Source: Methylophilaceae bacterium (GTDB lineage Bacteria > Pseudomonadota > Gammaproteobacteria > Burkholderiales > Methylophilaceae). Taken from it: a stretch of 11,123 nucleotides of DNA. This document shows, piece after piece, positions 1-6,147 of the stretch; position 1 is the stretch's first letter, and each line of letters starts with the position of its first letter. Location: the NCBI GenBank assembly GCA_010031285.1, contig RHAY01000013.1:1-11123 (forward strand). Direction: 5' to 3'. The position numbers were made by a program, and so were the translations under genes. A model generated the notes under the pieces. It ran no database searches. It was not told the origin of the DNA and saw only the letters and a program-made list of their open reading frames with translations.

Positions 1-1
1 A

Positions 2-214
2 AATCAAGGCATTTTTATGGCGAGACAACGACATTTAGATGCGCTTCAGATTGTCTCAAAACATCTGAATGAATCGGTTCATCAGCTTCAGTCACCTGAA
101 TTAGTCGCAGAAGAGCTTAGACAAGCGCAAACTTCATTGGCTTCTATTACGGGCGAATTTACTCCGGATGATCTTCTGGGTGAAATTTTTAGTCGTTTTT
201 GTATTGGTAAGTAA
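2..214 (+). CDS. mnmE: tRNA modification GTPase MnmE, C-terminal end (partial)
   Basis: This is the last 70 codons of MnmE (TrmE); the frame is open from base 2, so the gene begins outside the window. MnmE is a GTPase that works with MnmG to put an aminomethyl or carboxymethylaminomethyl group on C5 of the wobble uridine of certain tRNAs. What is visible is the C-terminal helical domain, including RHLDAL, a helix with VAEELRQAQ, and the family-ending block ITGEFTPDDLLGEIFSRFCIGK-type sequence. The final FCIGK carries the near-invariant cysteine close to the C-terminus. An in-frame ATG at 17 is an internal methionine, not a start. The GTPase domain cannot be seen. The FSRFCIGK ending, rather than FSSFCIGK as in E. 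coli, recalls Betaproteobacteria. The next gene encodes its partner MnmG. Confidence 0.95.
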   Translation, partial: NQGIFMARQRHLDALQIVSKHLNESVHQLQSPELVAEELRQAQTSLASITGEFTPDDLLGEIFSRFCIGK

Positions 215-220
215 TGCTTT

Positions 221-236
221 GGTTCCACGTGGAACA
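221..236. promoter_or_regulatory. parS: parS-like centromere site 1 (variant)
   Basis: The 16-mer GGTTCCACGTGGAACA is a near-perfect palindrome centred on CACGTG. It differs from the symmetric parS form TGTTCCACGTGGAACA only at the first base. It starts 6 bases after the mnmE stop codon. parS sites are bound by ParB, which is encoded in this window at 3663-4526. The inner 14 bases could also form a 5-bp RNA hairpin with an ACGT loop, followed by a short T run, so a side role at the mnmE transcript end is possible but weak. Confidence 0.8.
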
Positions 237-260
237 GTTTTCCGATCTTTTTTTAGTAAA

Positions 261-276
261 TGTTTCACGTGAAACA
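261..276. promoter_or_regulatory. parS: parS centromere site 2 (perfect consensus)
   Basis: TGTTTCACGTGAAACA is a perfect 16-base palindrome and an exact match to the widely conserved bacterial chromosomal parS consensus. Its centre lies 40 bp from the centre of parS site 1. It sits 66 bases before the mnmG start in a non-coding gap. With parA and parB about 3 kb downstream, this is the expected loading site for ParB and the seed of the partition complex. Confidence 0.92.
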
Positions 277-286
277 ATGGTTTTCA

Positions 287-315
287 TAGTGATTCTGGCT
301 AACTTAAAGTAAAAT
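287..315 (+). promoter_or_regulatory. Possible weak mnmG promoter
   Basis: TAAAAT at 310-315 matches the -10 consensus at five of six positions. The hexamer 17 bp upstream (287-292, TAGTGA) matches the -35 box at only three of six, so this is a weak call. It lies just downstream of parS site 2, where bound and spreading ParB could interfere with transcription of mnmG-rsmG-parAB. Read-through from mnmE is the alternative source of the transcript. Confidence 0.22.
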
Positions 316-342
316 TACACCTTTTCTAATAGACGTAAAACC

Positions 343-2256
343 ATGGAATTTCCAAATAATTTCGATGTAATTGTGGTGGGCGGAGGACATGCTGGAACAG
401 AGGCAGCCTTGGCTTCGGCACGCATGGGACAAAAGACGCTCCTTTTAACCCATAACATCGAAACTTTAGGCCAAATGTCTTGCAATCCATCTATTGGTGG
501 CATTGGTAAAGGCCATTTAGTTAAAGAAATTGACGCATTGGGCGGCGCCATGGGCGTTGCGACCGATGAAGCCGGTATCCAATTTCGTATCTTAAATAGT
601 AGCAAAGGCCCAGCGGTTAGAGCGACCCGTGCTCAAGCGGATCGTATTTTATATAAAGCCGCGATTAGACGTCGCCTTGAAAATCAGCCTAATCTTTGGC
701 TTTTTCAACAAGCAGTTGACGACATTCTTTTAGATAAAGATCGTGTCGCCGGGGTAGTGACACAAATTGGTATTCAATTTAAATCTAAAACCGTTGTTTT
801 AACTGCTGGCACATTTTTAGGCGGCCTTGTCCATGTAGGCTTAAAGAATTATCAAGCAGGTCGCGCAGGGGATCCGCCTTCTATCTCTCTAGCACATCGT
901 TTGAGGGAAATTGGTTTGCCAGTGGGCCGACTTAAAACGGGAACACCACCAAGAATTGATGGGCGCACGATTAATTATGCTGTAATGCAAGAACAACCAG
1001 GTGATACGCCAACCCCTTATTTTTCTTTTTATGGTAAAAAAACAACACACCCACAACAAGTATCATGTTGGATTACTCATACCAATGAATCCACCCATGA
1101 CATTATTCGGAGTGGATTAGATCGCTCCCCCATGTATACCGGCGTGATTGAGGGGGTAGGTCCTCGCTATTGCCCATCGGTGGAAGATAAAATTCATCGA
1201 TTCGCAGATAAAGATTCTCACCAGATTTTTTTAGAGCCAGAAGGCTTAAATACTAATGAAATTTATCCTAATGGGATTTCAACAAGCTTGCCTTTTGACA
1301 TCCAGTACAAATTAGTCCGTTCAATCAATGGGTTAGAGAATGCTCACATCTTGAGACCAGGTTATGCCATTGAATATGATTACTTTGATCCGCGTAATTT
1401 AAAGTCCAGTTTAGAAACTAAATCTATTCAAGGTCTATTTTTTGCAGGACAAATTAATGGCACAACAGGTTATGAAGAAGCCGCAGCGCAAGGATTATTG
1501 GCTGGCACAAATGCAGCCTTAATGACACAAGATAAAGCATCATGGTGTCCTAAGCGCGATGAAGCTTATTTAGGCGTTTTAGTCGATGACTTGATTACGC
1601 GCGGAGTTTCTGAGCCTTACAGAATGTTTACAAGCCGAGCTGAATATCGATTGATGTTAAGAGAAGATAACGCTGATTTAAGACTCACAGCTATAGGTCG
1701 CAATTTAGGACTGGTCGATGATGATCGCTGGACGATGTTTAATCAAAAACAAGAAACCATTCAATCAGAAGAAGCGCGATTAAAAAAATTCTTTGTAAGG
1801 CCTCAAGACATTTCGATTGAAAAACAAGAAGCGATTATTGGAAAAGCAATCGATCACGAATATAACTTATTTGATTTATTAAGACGCCCTGAAGTGAGCT
1901 TTGAAGGCGTTAAAGAACTCATGCAAGAAGATGCAAGTTTGATTGATCCTGCTGTTAGAGAACAAGTTGAAATTTCAGCAAAATACAAAGGCTACATTGT
2001 AAGACAGCAAGAAGAAGTGGATCGCAGTCGAGATCAATTAGATATTCCATTACCTATCGATCTTGATTACAAGGAAGTTCATGGCTTGAGTGTTGAGGCA
2101 CAACAAAAATTGAATCTGCATAAGCCTGAAAATTTAGGACAAGCTTCGCGCATTTCTGGTATCACGCCTGCGACCATATCATTACTTTTAGTGTTTATTA
2201 AACGAAAAAATAAACCTAAAACGATGACCGCAAAACGCCCAGAAAAAGCAGCATGA
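343..2256 (+). CDS. mnmG: tRNA uridine-5-carboxymethylaminomethyl synthase subunit MnmG (GidA)
   Basis: MnmG is the FAD-dependent partner of MnmE in tRNA wobble-uridine (U34) modification, using methylene-tetrahydrofolate and acting in the cytoplasm. The 637-residue product is close to the E. coli length of 629. The dinucleotide-binding motif GGGHAG is at residues 13-18. The two catalytic cysteines are in their usual places: Cys47 in MSCNPSIGG and Cys277 in GPRYCPSVEDK. Also present are GRAGDPPS (173-180), FAGQINGTTGYEEAAAQG, and a C-terminal helical region with QASRISGITPATISLLL that docks MnmE. The protein ends in a short lysine-rich tail a few residues longer than in E. coli. An in-frame stop at 310-312 and no earlier start codon fix the ATG at 343, although no good ribosome binding site precedes it. 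Its stop overlaps the rsmG start as ATGA. CWITHTN and LENAHILRPGYAIEYDYFDPR-type blocks look betaproteobacterial. Confidence 0.97.
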   Translation: MEFPNNFDVIVVGGGHAGTEAALASARMGQKTLLLTHNIETLGQMSCNPSIGGIGKGHLVKEIDALGGAMGVATDEAGIQFRILNSSKGPAVRATRAQADRILYKAAIRRRLENQPNLWLFQQAVDDILLDKDRVAGVVTQIGIQFKSKTVVLTAGTFLGGLVHVGLKNYQAGRAGDPPSISLAHRLREIGLPVGRLKTGTPPRIDGRTINYAVMQEQPGDTPTPYFSFYGKKTTHPQQVSCWITHTNESTHDIIRSGLDRSPMYTGVIEGVGPRYCPSVEDKIHRFADKDSHQIFLEPEGLNTNEIYPNGISTSLPFDIQYKLVRSINGLENAHILRPGYAIEYDYFDPRNLKSSLETKSIQGLFFAGQINGTTGYEEAAAQGLLAGTNAALMTQDKASWCPKRDEAYLGVLVDDLITRGVSEPYRMFTSRAEYRLMLREDNADLRLTAIGRNLGLVDDDRWTMFNQKQETIQSEEARLKKFFVRPQDISIEKQEAIIGKAIDHEYNLFDLLRRPEVSFEGVKELMQEDASLIDPAVREQVEISAKYKGYIVRQQEEVDRSRDQLDIPLPIDLDYKEVHGLSVEAQQKLNLHKPENLGQASRISGITPATISLLLVFIKRKNKPKTMTAKRPEKAA

Positions 2257-2891
2257 AAGTTGGCGACAAAAAAGACCGCGATCTATTGATCGAGGGATTA
2301 CAACGCATGGATTTGGCATTATCCGATCAAGTGATTGATCAGTTGATGACATATTTAGATTTAGTAGAAAAATGGAATCGTGTGTATAACTTAACTGCGA
2401 TTCGTGAGCGCGAAGAAATGATCAAACTTCATTTCCTAGATAGCTTATCAATTTTGAAACATGTACAAGTAAAAAATATTTTAGATGTCGGCAGTGGTGC
2501 GGGATTTCCGGGCATTGTATTAGCAATTACAAAACCTGAATTAAAAGTCACAGTGATGGATTCGGTCAATAAAAAAACGACATTCATGCAACAAGTGAAA
2601 AGCGAATTATCACTCATGAATTTAGATGTAGTGAATAGTCGCGTTGAAGATTATCAACCGACAACACTTTTTGAAGCAGTGACATCAAGAGCATTTTCGA
2701 ATTTAAAAAATATGATGTCACTGACACAACACACGTTACAAAAAGAAGGTGTGTGGTTAGCGATGAAATCAAAAGATGTGAAACAAGAAGTAGAAGCATT
2801 TGAAAAGAATCAATACACATTGATTCCACTTGAAGTGCCTTTCATTAATGCAGAGCGATATTTAGTGATATTAAAGAAAGATAGTTTTTAG
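2253..2891 (+). CDS. rsmG: 16S rRNA (guanine-527-N7)-methyltransferase RsmG (GidB)
   Basis: RsmG uses S-adenosylmethionine to methylate N7 of G527 in 16S rRNA (E. coli numbering); in other species its loss gives low-level streptomycin resistance. The product has 212 residues, against 207 in E. coli. Visible family marks are EKWNRVYNLT (39-48), HFLDSL (60-65), the SAM-binding motif ILDVGSGAGFPG (76-87), DSVNKKTTF (103-111), SRVEDY (129-134) and SRAFSNL (145-151). The start ATG overlaps the mnmG stop in an ATGA junction, which implies translational coupling; AGAAAAAG at 2241-2248 is only a weak ribosome binding site. The N-terminus is a few residues longer than in E. coli, so a slightly later start cannot be excluded, but no better-placed one is obvious. 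parA follows after 2 bases. Confidence 0.95.
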   Translation: MKVGDKKDRDLLIEGLQRMDLALSDQVIDQLMTYLDLVEKWNRVYNLTAIREREEMIKLHFLDSLSILKHVQVKNILDVGSGAGFPGIVLAITKPELKVTVMDSVNKKTTFMQQVKSELSLMNLDVVNSRVEDYQPTTLFEAVTSRAFSNLKNMMSLTQHTLQKEGVWLAMKSKDVKQEVEAFEKNQYTLIPLEVPFINAERYLVILKKDSF

Positions 2892-2893
2892 AC

Positions 2894-3670
2894 ATGCGCA
2901 TATTAGCAGTAACGAATCAAAAAGGTGGCGTGGGTAAAACGACGACATCAGTGAACTTAGCTGCAAGCTTAGCTTCGAAAAATAAATTGGTGCTTCTTAT
3001 CGATCTTGATCCGCAAGGCAATGCGACGACTGGCTCAGGTATTGATAAAGCGACAATCAAAACATCTATTTATGATGTGCTCATTCAAAGTAAATCATTG
3101 AACGATATTGTGATTCATTGTGAGCGCGGTGGTTTTGATTTGGCACCATCAAATCGTAATCTTGCCGGCGCTGAAGTTGAACTTGTGAATGAAAGCAAAC
3201 GTGAAACAAGATTAAAAGAAGCATTACAACATTTAAAAAAAGATTACGACTATGTGCTGTTAGATTGCCCACCCGCCCTTAATTTAATTACAGTGAATGC
3301 GTTGACGGCGGCCGATGCTGTTTTAATTCCGATGCAGTGTGAATATTATGCGTTAGAAGGTTTGTCAGATTTAGTCGGCACAATTAAAAAGGTGCGAACT
3401 AATTTAAATCCGCATATTGAAATTGAAGGATTATTAAAAACACTTTTTGATAAACGTAATATGTTAGCGCAACAAGTATCAGATCAACTCACCGCCCATT
3501 TTGGTGACAAAGTTTATGAAACGATTATTCCAAGAAATGTAAGATTGGCAGAAGCTCCAAGTCACGGTATGCCAATCTTAATGTATGACCGCTCATCACG
3601 AGGTGCGGTTGCTTATTTAAAACTTGCTGAAGAAATCATACAAAAAGAAATGAGGAAGTCACATGGCTAA
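2894..3670 (+). CDS. parA: Chromosome partitioning ATPase ParA (Soj)
   Basis: ParA is a deviant-Walker ATPase that binds the nucleoid as an ATP dimer and moves ParB-parS complexes, so it segregates newly replicated origins. The 258-residue length is typical of short chromosomal Soj-type ParA proteins, which lack the N-terminal DNA-binding domain of larger plasmid ParAs. The deviant Walker A box QKGGVGKTT is at 9-17 with its signature lysine at 10. Next come LLIDLDPQGNAT (34-45), GAEVEL (92-97) and the Walker B strand VLLDCPPALN (121-130). The C-terminal part has IPRNVRLAEAPSHG, which is characteristic of this group. The start is 2 bases after the rsmG stop, with an A-rich AAAGAAAG as a weak ribosome binding site. 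It overlaps parB by 8 bases. The match is to the housekeeping chromosomal type, with parS nearby. Confidence 0.96.
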   Translation: MRILAVTNQKGGVGKTTTSVNLAASLASKNKLVLLIDLDPQGNATTGSGIDKATIKTSIYDVLIQSKSLNDIVIHCERGGFDLAPSNRNLAGAEVELVNESKRETRLKEALQHLKKDYDYVLLDCPPALNLITVNALTAADAVLIPMQCEYYALEGLSDLVGTIKKVRTNLNPHIEIEGLLKTLFDKRNMLAQQVSDQLTAHFGDKVYETIIPRNVRLAEAPSHGMPILMYDRSSRGAVAYLKLAEEIIQKEMRKSHG

Positions 3671-4526
3671 ACCTAAAGGACTCGGTCGAGGGCTCGATGC
3701 ATTATTGTCGAACACCGATGAAGATACACCTAAGAATGACGGCTCTTTACAAACTTTATCGATCAGTGATTTAAAGCCTGGTAAATATCAGCCACGAAGC
3801 ATCATGCAAGAAGAAGCTTTGCATGCGCTTTCACAATCCATTTTAAAACAAGGCGTCATGCAGCCAATTATTGTGCGGCCCATTGGCAATAATCAATATG
3901 AAATTATTGCAGGCGAAAGACGCTGGCGCGCGGCAAAGTTAGCAAATTTAAATGAAGTGCCTGTCATCATCAAAAATATTCCCGATGAGTCAGCCCTTGC
4001 GATGGCGCTTATTGAAAATATTCAACGCGAAGATTTAAATCCATTAGAAGAAGCTGTAGGCATTAAACGTTTAATTGATGAATTTAATATGACGCACGAA
4101 GAGGCGGCTGATGCTGTGGGCAAATCACGTGTCACGGTTTCTAATTTATTAAGACTTTTAACCTTAACCAAGCCCGTTCAAGATCGATTATTAAGCGGCA
4201 AAATTGATATGGGTCATGCTAGAGCTTTGATAGGTTTAGAAGGTAGCCAACAAATTATGTTGTGTGAAGAGGTCATTCAAAAAAACTTATCTGTGCGCGA
4301 AGTCGAGGCATTGGTTAAAAACTTACAAAATAGTTACAAAAAAGACAAGGCGACGTTGTCCCCTAAAAAGACGAATGCGGATGTACGTCAGCTCGAAGAA
4401 TCTTTAGCGGAAACCTTAGGTGCATCAGTCACTATTGACGCTAAAAAGAATGGCTCAGGCGTTTTAAAAGTACATTATCGTAATTTGGAGCAATTGGATG
4501 AAATCCTTAAAAAAATCAAACGATAA
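3663..4526 (+). CDS. parB: Chromosome partitioning protein ParB (Spo0J), parS-binding CTPase
   Basis: ParB binds parS, loads onto DNA as a CTP-dependent sliding clamp and stimulates ParA. The 287 residues fit the chromosomal family. Domains in order are: an N-terminal ParA-contact peptide with GLGRGLDALL (6-15); the CTP-binding domain with KYQPR (41-45), GERRWRAA (84-91) and ENIQREDLNPLEEA (118-131); a helix-turn-helix around 145-170 with GKSRVTVSNLLRLL; GHARAL (184-189); and a C-terminal dimerisation domain from about 240, ending LEQLDEILKKIKR. All expected CTP-contact motifs are present, so the protein looks active. The ATG lies inside the last codons of parA and is preceded by a good AGGAAG ribosome binding site at 3653-3658. 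Two parS sites at 221-236 and 261-276 are its likely local targets. Confidence 0.97.
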   Translation: MAKPKGLGRGLDALLSNTDEDTPKNDGSLQTLSISDLKPGKYQPRSIMQEEALHALSQSILKQGVMQPIIVRPIGNNQYEIIAGERRWRAAKLANLNEVPVIIKNIPDESALAMALIENIQREDLNPLEEAVGIKRLIDEFNMTHEEAADAVGKSRVTVSNLLRLLTLTKPVQDRLLSGKIDMGHARALIGLEGSQQIMLCEEVIQKNLSVREVEALVKNLQNSYKKDKATLSPKKTNADVRQLEESLAETLGASVTIDAKKNGSGVLKVHYRNLEQLDEILKKIKR

Positions 4527-4532
4527 ATGCCC

Positions 4533-4558
4533 ATTTATCCTTGACGAAAAGGATAAAT
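4533..4558. repeat. Perfect 10-bp inverted repeat between parB and atpI
   Basis: ATTTATCCTT (4533-4542) and AAGGATAAAT (4549-4558) are exact reverse complements, separated by the 6 bases GACGAA. The repeat starts 7 bases after the parB stop. Only two of the ten pairs are G-C and no T run follows on either strand, so it is a poor intrinsic terminator. It overlaps the -35 hexamer of the candidate atp promoter, which fits an operator. A transcript-end or processing hairpin for the parAB message is the other reading. Confidence 0.6.
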
Positions 4559-4569
4559 CCATAGAGAAT
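4541..4569 (+). promoter_or_regulatory. Candidate sigma70-type promoter of the atp operon
   Basis: TTGACG (4541-4546) matches the -35 consensus at five of six positions. After a 17-bp spacer, GAGAAT (4564-4569) matches the -10 box at four of six, including the important second A and final T. Transcription would begin near 4576, about 30 bases before the atpI start. This is the only credible pair I see in the gap, and it sits where the operon promoter is expected. The -35 box lies in the inner part of the inverted repeat at 4533-4558. Confidence 0.42.
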
Positions 4570-4607
4570 TACGTGTTTTCTGACGCAGGCATAAGGCCCT
4601 TAAAATC

Positions 4608-4967
4608 ATGATGCCAAACGCAATTAATTGGCAAATAAAAGCGTCATTTGTTTTAACAGTTTTTGTAGCGATTTTGTTTGGTCTAGACGCAGGTATTTCA
4701 GTTCTGATTGGCATAATGTCGGTTGTTTCTGGAATGATTTTAGGTTCTCGCATAGCCAATCGAACTTCAAAAAGCAAAGAGCCTTTTGGCATAGTGATTA
4801 ATATGCTCAAAGCCGAAGCAGTTAAAATCATAGTAGTGATCACAGTGTTATGGATTGCTTTTAAATTCTACAAAGCACTCGTTCCTCTTGCTTTGATTGT
4901 TGGACTTGCAGTTGCAGCGATTTTGTCAGGCGCTTCAATTGTTAAATTAAATAAAATTGATAAATGA
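4608..4967 (+). CDS. atpI: ATP synthase accessory protein I (AtpI)
   Basis: AtpI is a small membrane protein encoded first in many atp operons. It helps assemble the c-ring, and in some bacteria affects Mg2+ supply, but is not a structural subunit. The 119-residue product has four likely membrane segments (about 11-25, 29-46, 69-86 and 90-111) with a polar, basic loop around 51-58. The third segment begins with KAEAVK, like the GEAFK-type motif of other AtpI proteins. Sequence is poorly conserved in this family, so the call rests on topology, length and position before atpB. The frame opens only at 4584 and has no ATG, GTG or TTG before the tandem ATGs at 4608 and 4611. AAGG at 4593-4596 is far from either start, suggesting modest translation. 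The gene is 15 bases from atpB. Confidence 0.85.
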   Translation: MMPNAINWQIKASFVLTVFVAILFGLDAGISVLIGIMSVVSGMILGSRIANRTSKSKEPFGIVINMLKAEAVKIIVVITVLWIAFKFYKALVPLALIVGLAVAAILSGASIVKLNKIDK

Positions 4968-4982
4968 ATTTAGGATAGTTTG

Positions 4983-5789
4983 ATGGAACATGAAGGCACA
5001 TTAAGTTCACCATCGCAATATATTGAACATCATCTAAGTTTTAATACACAAGGTGCGGAAGCGTCATTTTGGACAATTCATATTGACACCATCGTGATGT
5101 CAATTATGCTCGGTTTAATTGCTATGGGTTTGATTTGGATGGTAGCTAAAAAAGCGACGGCTGGCGTTCCCTCAAAAGCTCAAGCATTCGTTGAGCTTAT
5201 TTTTGATTTCGTAGACGATCAAGTTAAAAATATTTTTCATGGCAATCGCCATACATTTATAGCACCTGCAGCGCTAACCGTATTTGTCTGGGTACTCGTG
5301 ATGAATGCGATGGACTTTTTACCAGTCGATATTATGGCTGCAATCTATAGTTTTTTAGGCATTCATAAATGGCGAAGTGTTCCCACCTCTGATGTAAATA
5401 CGACTTTTGCACTTGCGCTCGCAGTTTGGTTCCTCATGATTTATTTTGGTATTAAAGTTAAAGGATTGGGTGGGTGGGTGCATGAACTCTATTCGGCACC
5501 ATTTGGCACCAAATTTTGGGTGTGGCCTTTCAACTTTTTGTTTAATCTCATTGAATACGTTTCAAAACCTTTGTCTCACTCTCTTCGACTTTTCGGCAAC
5601 ATGTATGCTGGCGAAGTCATCTTTTTACTTCTAGGTTTATGGGCTGCGACGGGTGTATCGGGACTTTTTTTTGGAGCATTACTGGGCGCAGGTTGGTCTA
5701 TCTTCCATATTCTAATTGTTGTGCTTCAAGCTTTTATTTTTATGATGCTCACAGTGGTTTATTTAGCGATGGCGCACGAAGGCCATTAA
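4983..5789 (+). CDS. atpB: ATP synthase Fo subunit a
   Basis: Subunit a forms the two proton half-channels next to the c-ring. I place the start at the ATG at 4983, giving 268 residues, not at the TTG one codon earlier, because AGGA at 4972-4975 is 7 bases from the ATG. The essential arginine is Arg202 in SHSLRLFGNMYAGE. Glu211 and His242 with Gln249 in IFHILIVVLQAF correspond to the E. coli proton-path residues Glu219, His245 and Gln252. Five to six membrane helices are visible, roughly 33-55, 91-113, 139-158, 178-195, 205-233 and 236-262. The ending VYLAMAHEGH is typical of the family. KVKGLGGWVHEL and KPLSHSLRLFGNMYAGE resemble betaproteobacterial versions more than enteric ones. Confidence 0.97.
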   Translation: MEHEGTLSSPSQYIEHHLSFNTQGAEASFWTIHIDTIVMSIMLGLIAMGLIWMVAKKATAGVPSKAQAFVELIFDFVDDQVKNIFHGNRHTFIAPAALTVFVWVLVMNAMDFLPVDIMAAIYSFLGIHKWRSVPTSDVNTTFALALAVWFLMIYFGIKVKGLGGWVHELYSAPFGTKFWVWPFNFLFNLIEYVSKPLSHSLRLFGNMYAGEVIFLLLGLWAATGVSGLFFGALLGAGWSIFHILIVVLQAFIFMMLTVVYLAMAHEGH

Positions 5790-5790
5790 T

Positions 5791-5822
5791 TAATTTTTTA
5801 ACGTAATTTTTAACTGAAGGGA
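5791..5822 (+). promoter_or_regulatory. U-rich tandem repeat and ribosome binding site before atpE
   Basis: The 41-base gap before atpE has two near-identical copies, TAATTTTTTAAC (5791-5802) and TAATTTTTAAC (5804-5814). They are followed by the ribosome binding site AGGGA (5818-5822), 8 bases before the ATG. Such an unstructured U-rich leader resembles the known translational enhancer upstream of E. coli atpE, which raises c-subunit output. The function here is inferred from position and composition. Confidence 0.5.
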
Positions 5823-5830
5823 AAGTAAAC

Positions 5831-6106
5831 ATGGAAACAACTCAATTTTTAGCGATGATTCAAGCTTATACAGGAATTGGTATTGGTTTGATTATTGGAT
5901 TAGGTGCGCTTGGTGCATGTATCGGTATCGGTATTATGTGTGCAAGTTTCTTAGAAGGTGCAGCAAGACAACCTGAAATGATTCCTCAATTACAAGCAAA
6001 AGTGTTCTTACTCTTAGGTTTGATCGACGCTTCTTTCATTATTGGTGTTGGTTTAGCTATGATGTTTGCGTTTGCAAATCCATTATTAAGCGTTGTTGCA
6101 AAATAA
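5831..6106 (+). CDS. atpE: ATP synthase Fo subunit c (proteolipid)
   Basis: Subunit c forms the rotating oligomeric ring that carries protons across the membrane. The 91 residues make a hairpin of two membrane helices (about 13-40 and 56-83) joined by the polar loop ARQPE with the conserved Arg46-Gln47-Pro48. The proton-carrying acidic residue is Asp66 in GLIDASF, equivalent to Asp61 in E. coli. The first helix is packed with small residues (GIGIGLIIGLGALGACIGIG), as needed for ring packing. The protein is longer than the 79 residues of E. coli, with extra residues at both ends; similar lengths occur in other proteobacteria. The helix-2 asparates-only chemistry and the lack of a sodium-type ligand pattern suggest proton coupling. 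It is flanked by a U-rich leader and a downstream hairpin. Confidence 0.97.
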   Translation: METTQFLAMIQAYTGIGIGLIIGLGALGACIGIGIMCASFLEGAARQPEMIPQLQAKVFLLLGLIDASFIIGVGLAMMFAFANPLLSVVAK

Positions 6107-6138
6107 TTGTTTAGGTTCTTTTTACTGAACTTAAACAA
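6107..6138 (+). promoter_or_regulatory. Hairpin between atpE and atpF overlapping the atpF ribosome binding site
   Basis: TTGTTTAGGTTC (6107-6118) pairs with GAACTTAAACAA (6127-6138) over 12 positions, 11 Watson-Crick and one G-U, around the 8-base loop TTTTTACT. It begins right after the atpE stop codon. The atpF ribosome binding site AAGGAG (6137-6142) shares its first two bases with the foot of the stem. No T run follows, so it is not a classical terminator. It could protect the atpE message from 3' decay or lower atpF translation relative to atpE. Confidence 0.7.
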
Positions 6139-6147
6139 GGAGCAGAA

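Noticed and set aside
3193..3208. ACGTGAAACA inside parA, an exact parS right half.
   Set aside because: The left half matches at only two of eight positions, so there is no palindrome, and the bases encode a normal stretch of ParA (KRET).
4121..4136. CACGTG core inside parB as an extra parS.
   Set aside because: The outer arms do not match, and the stretch encodes the conserved helix-turn-helix residues KSRVTV.
4527..4544. Mini reading frame MPIYP directly after the parB stop as a leader peptide.
   Set aside because: Five codons with no ribosome binding site, lying upstream of the likely atp transcription start. Nothing supports translation.
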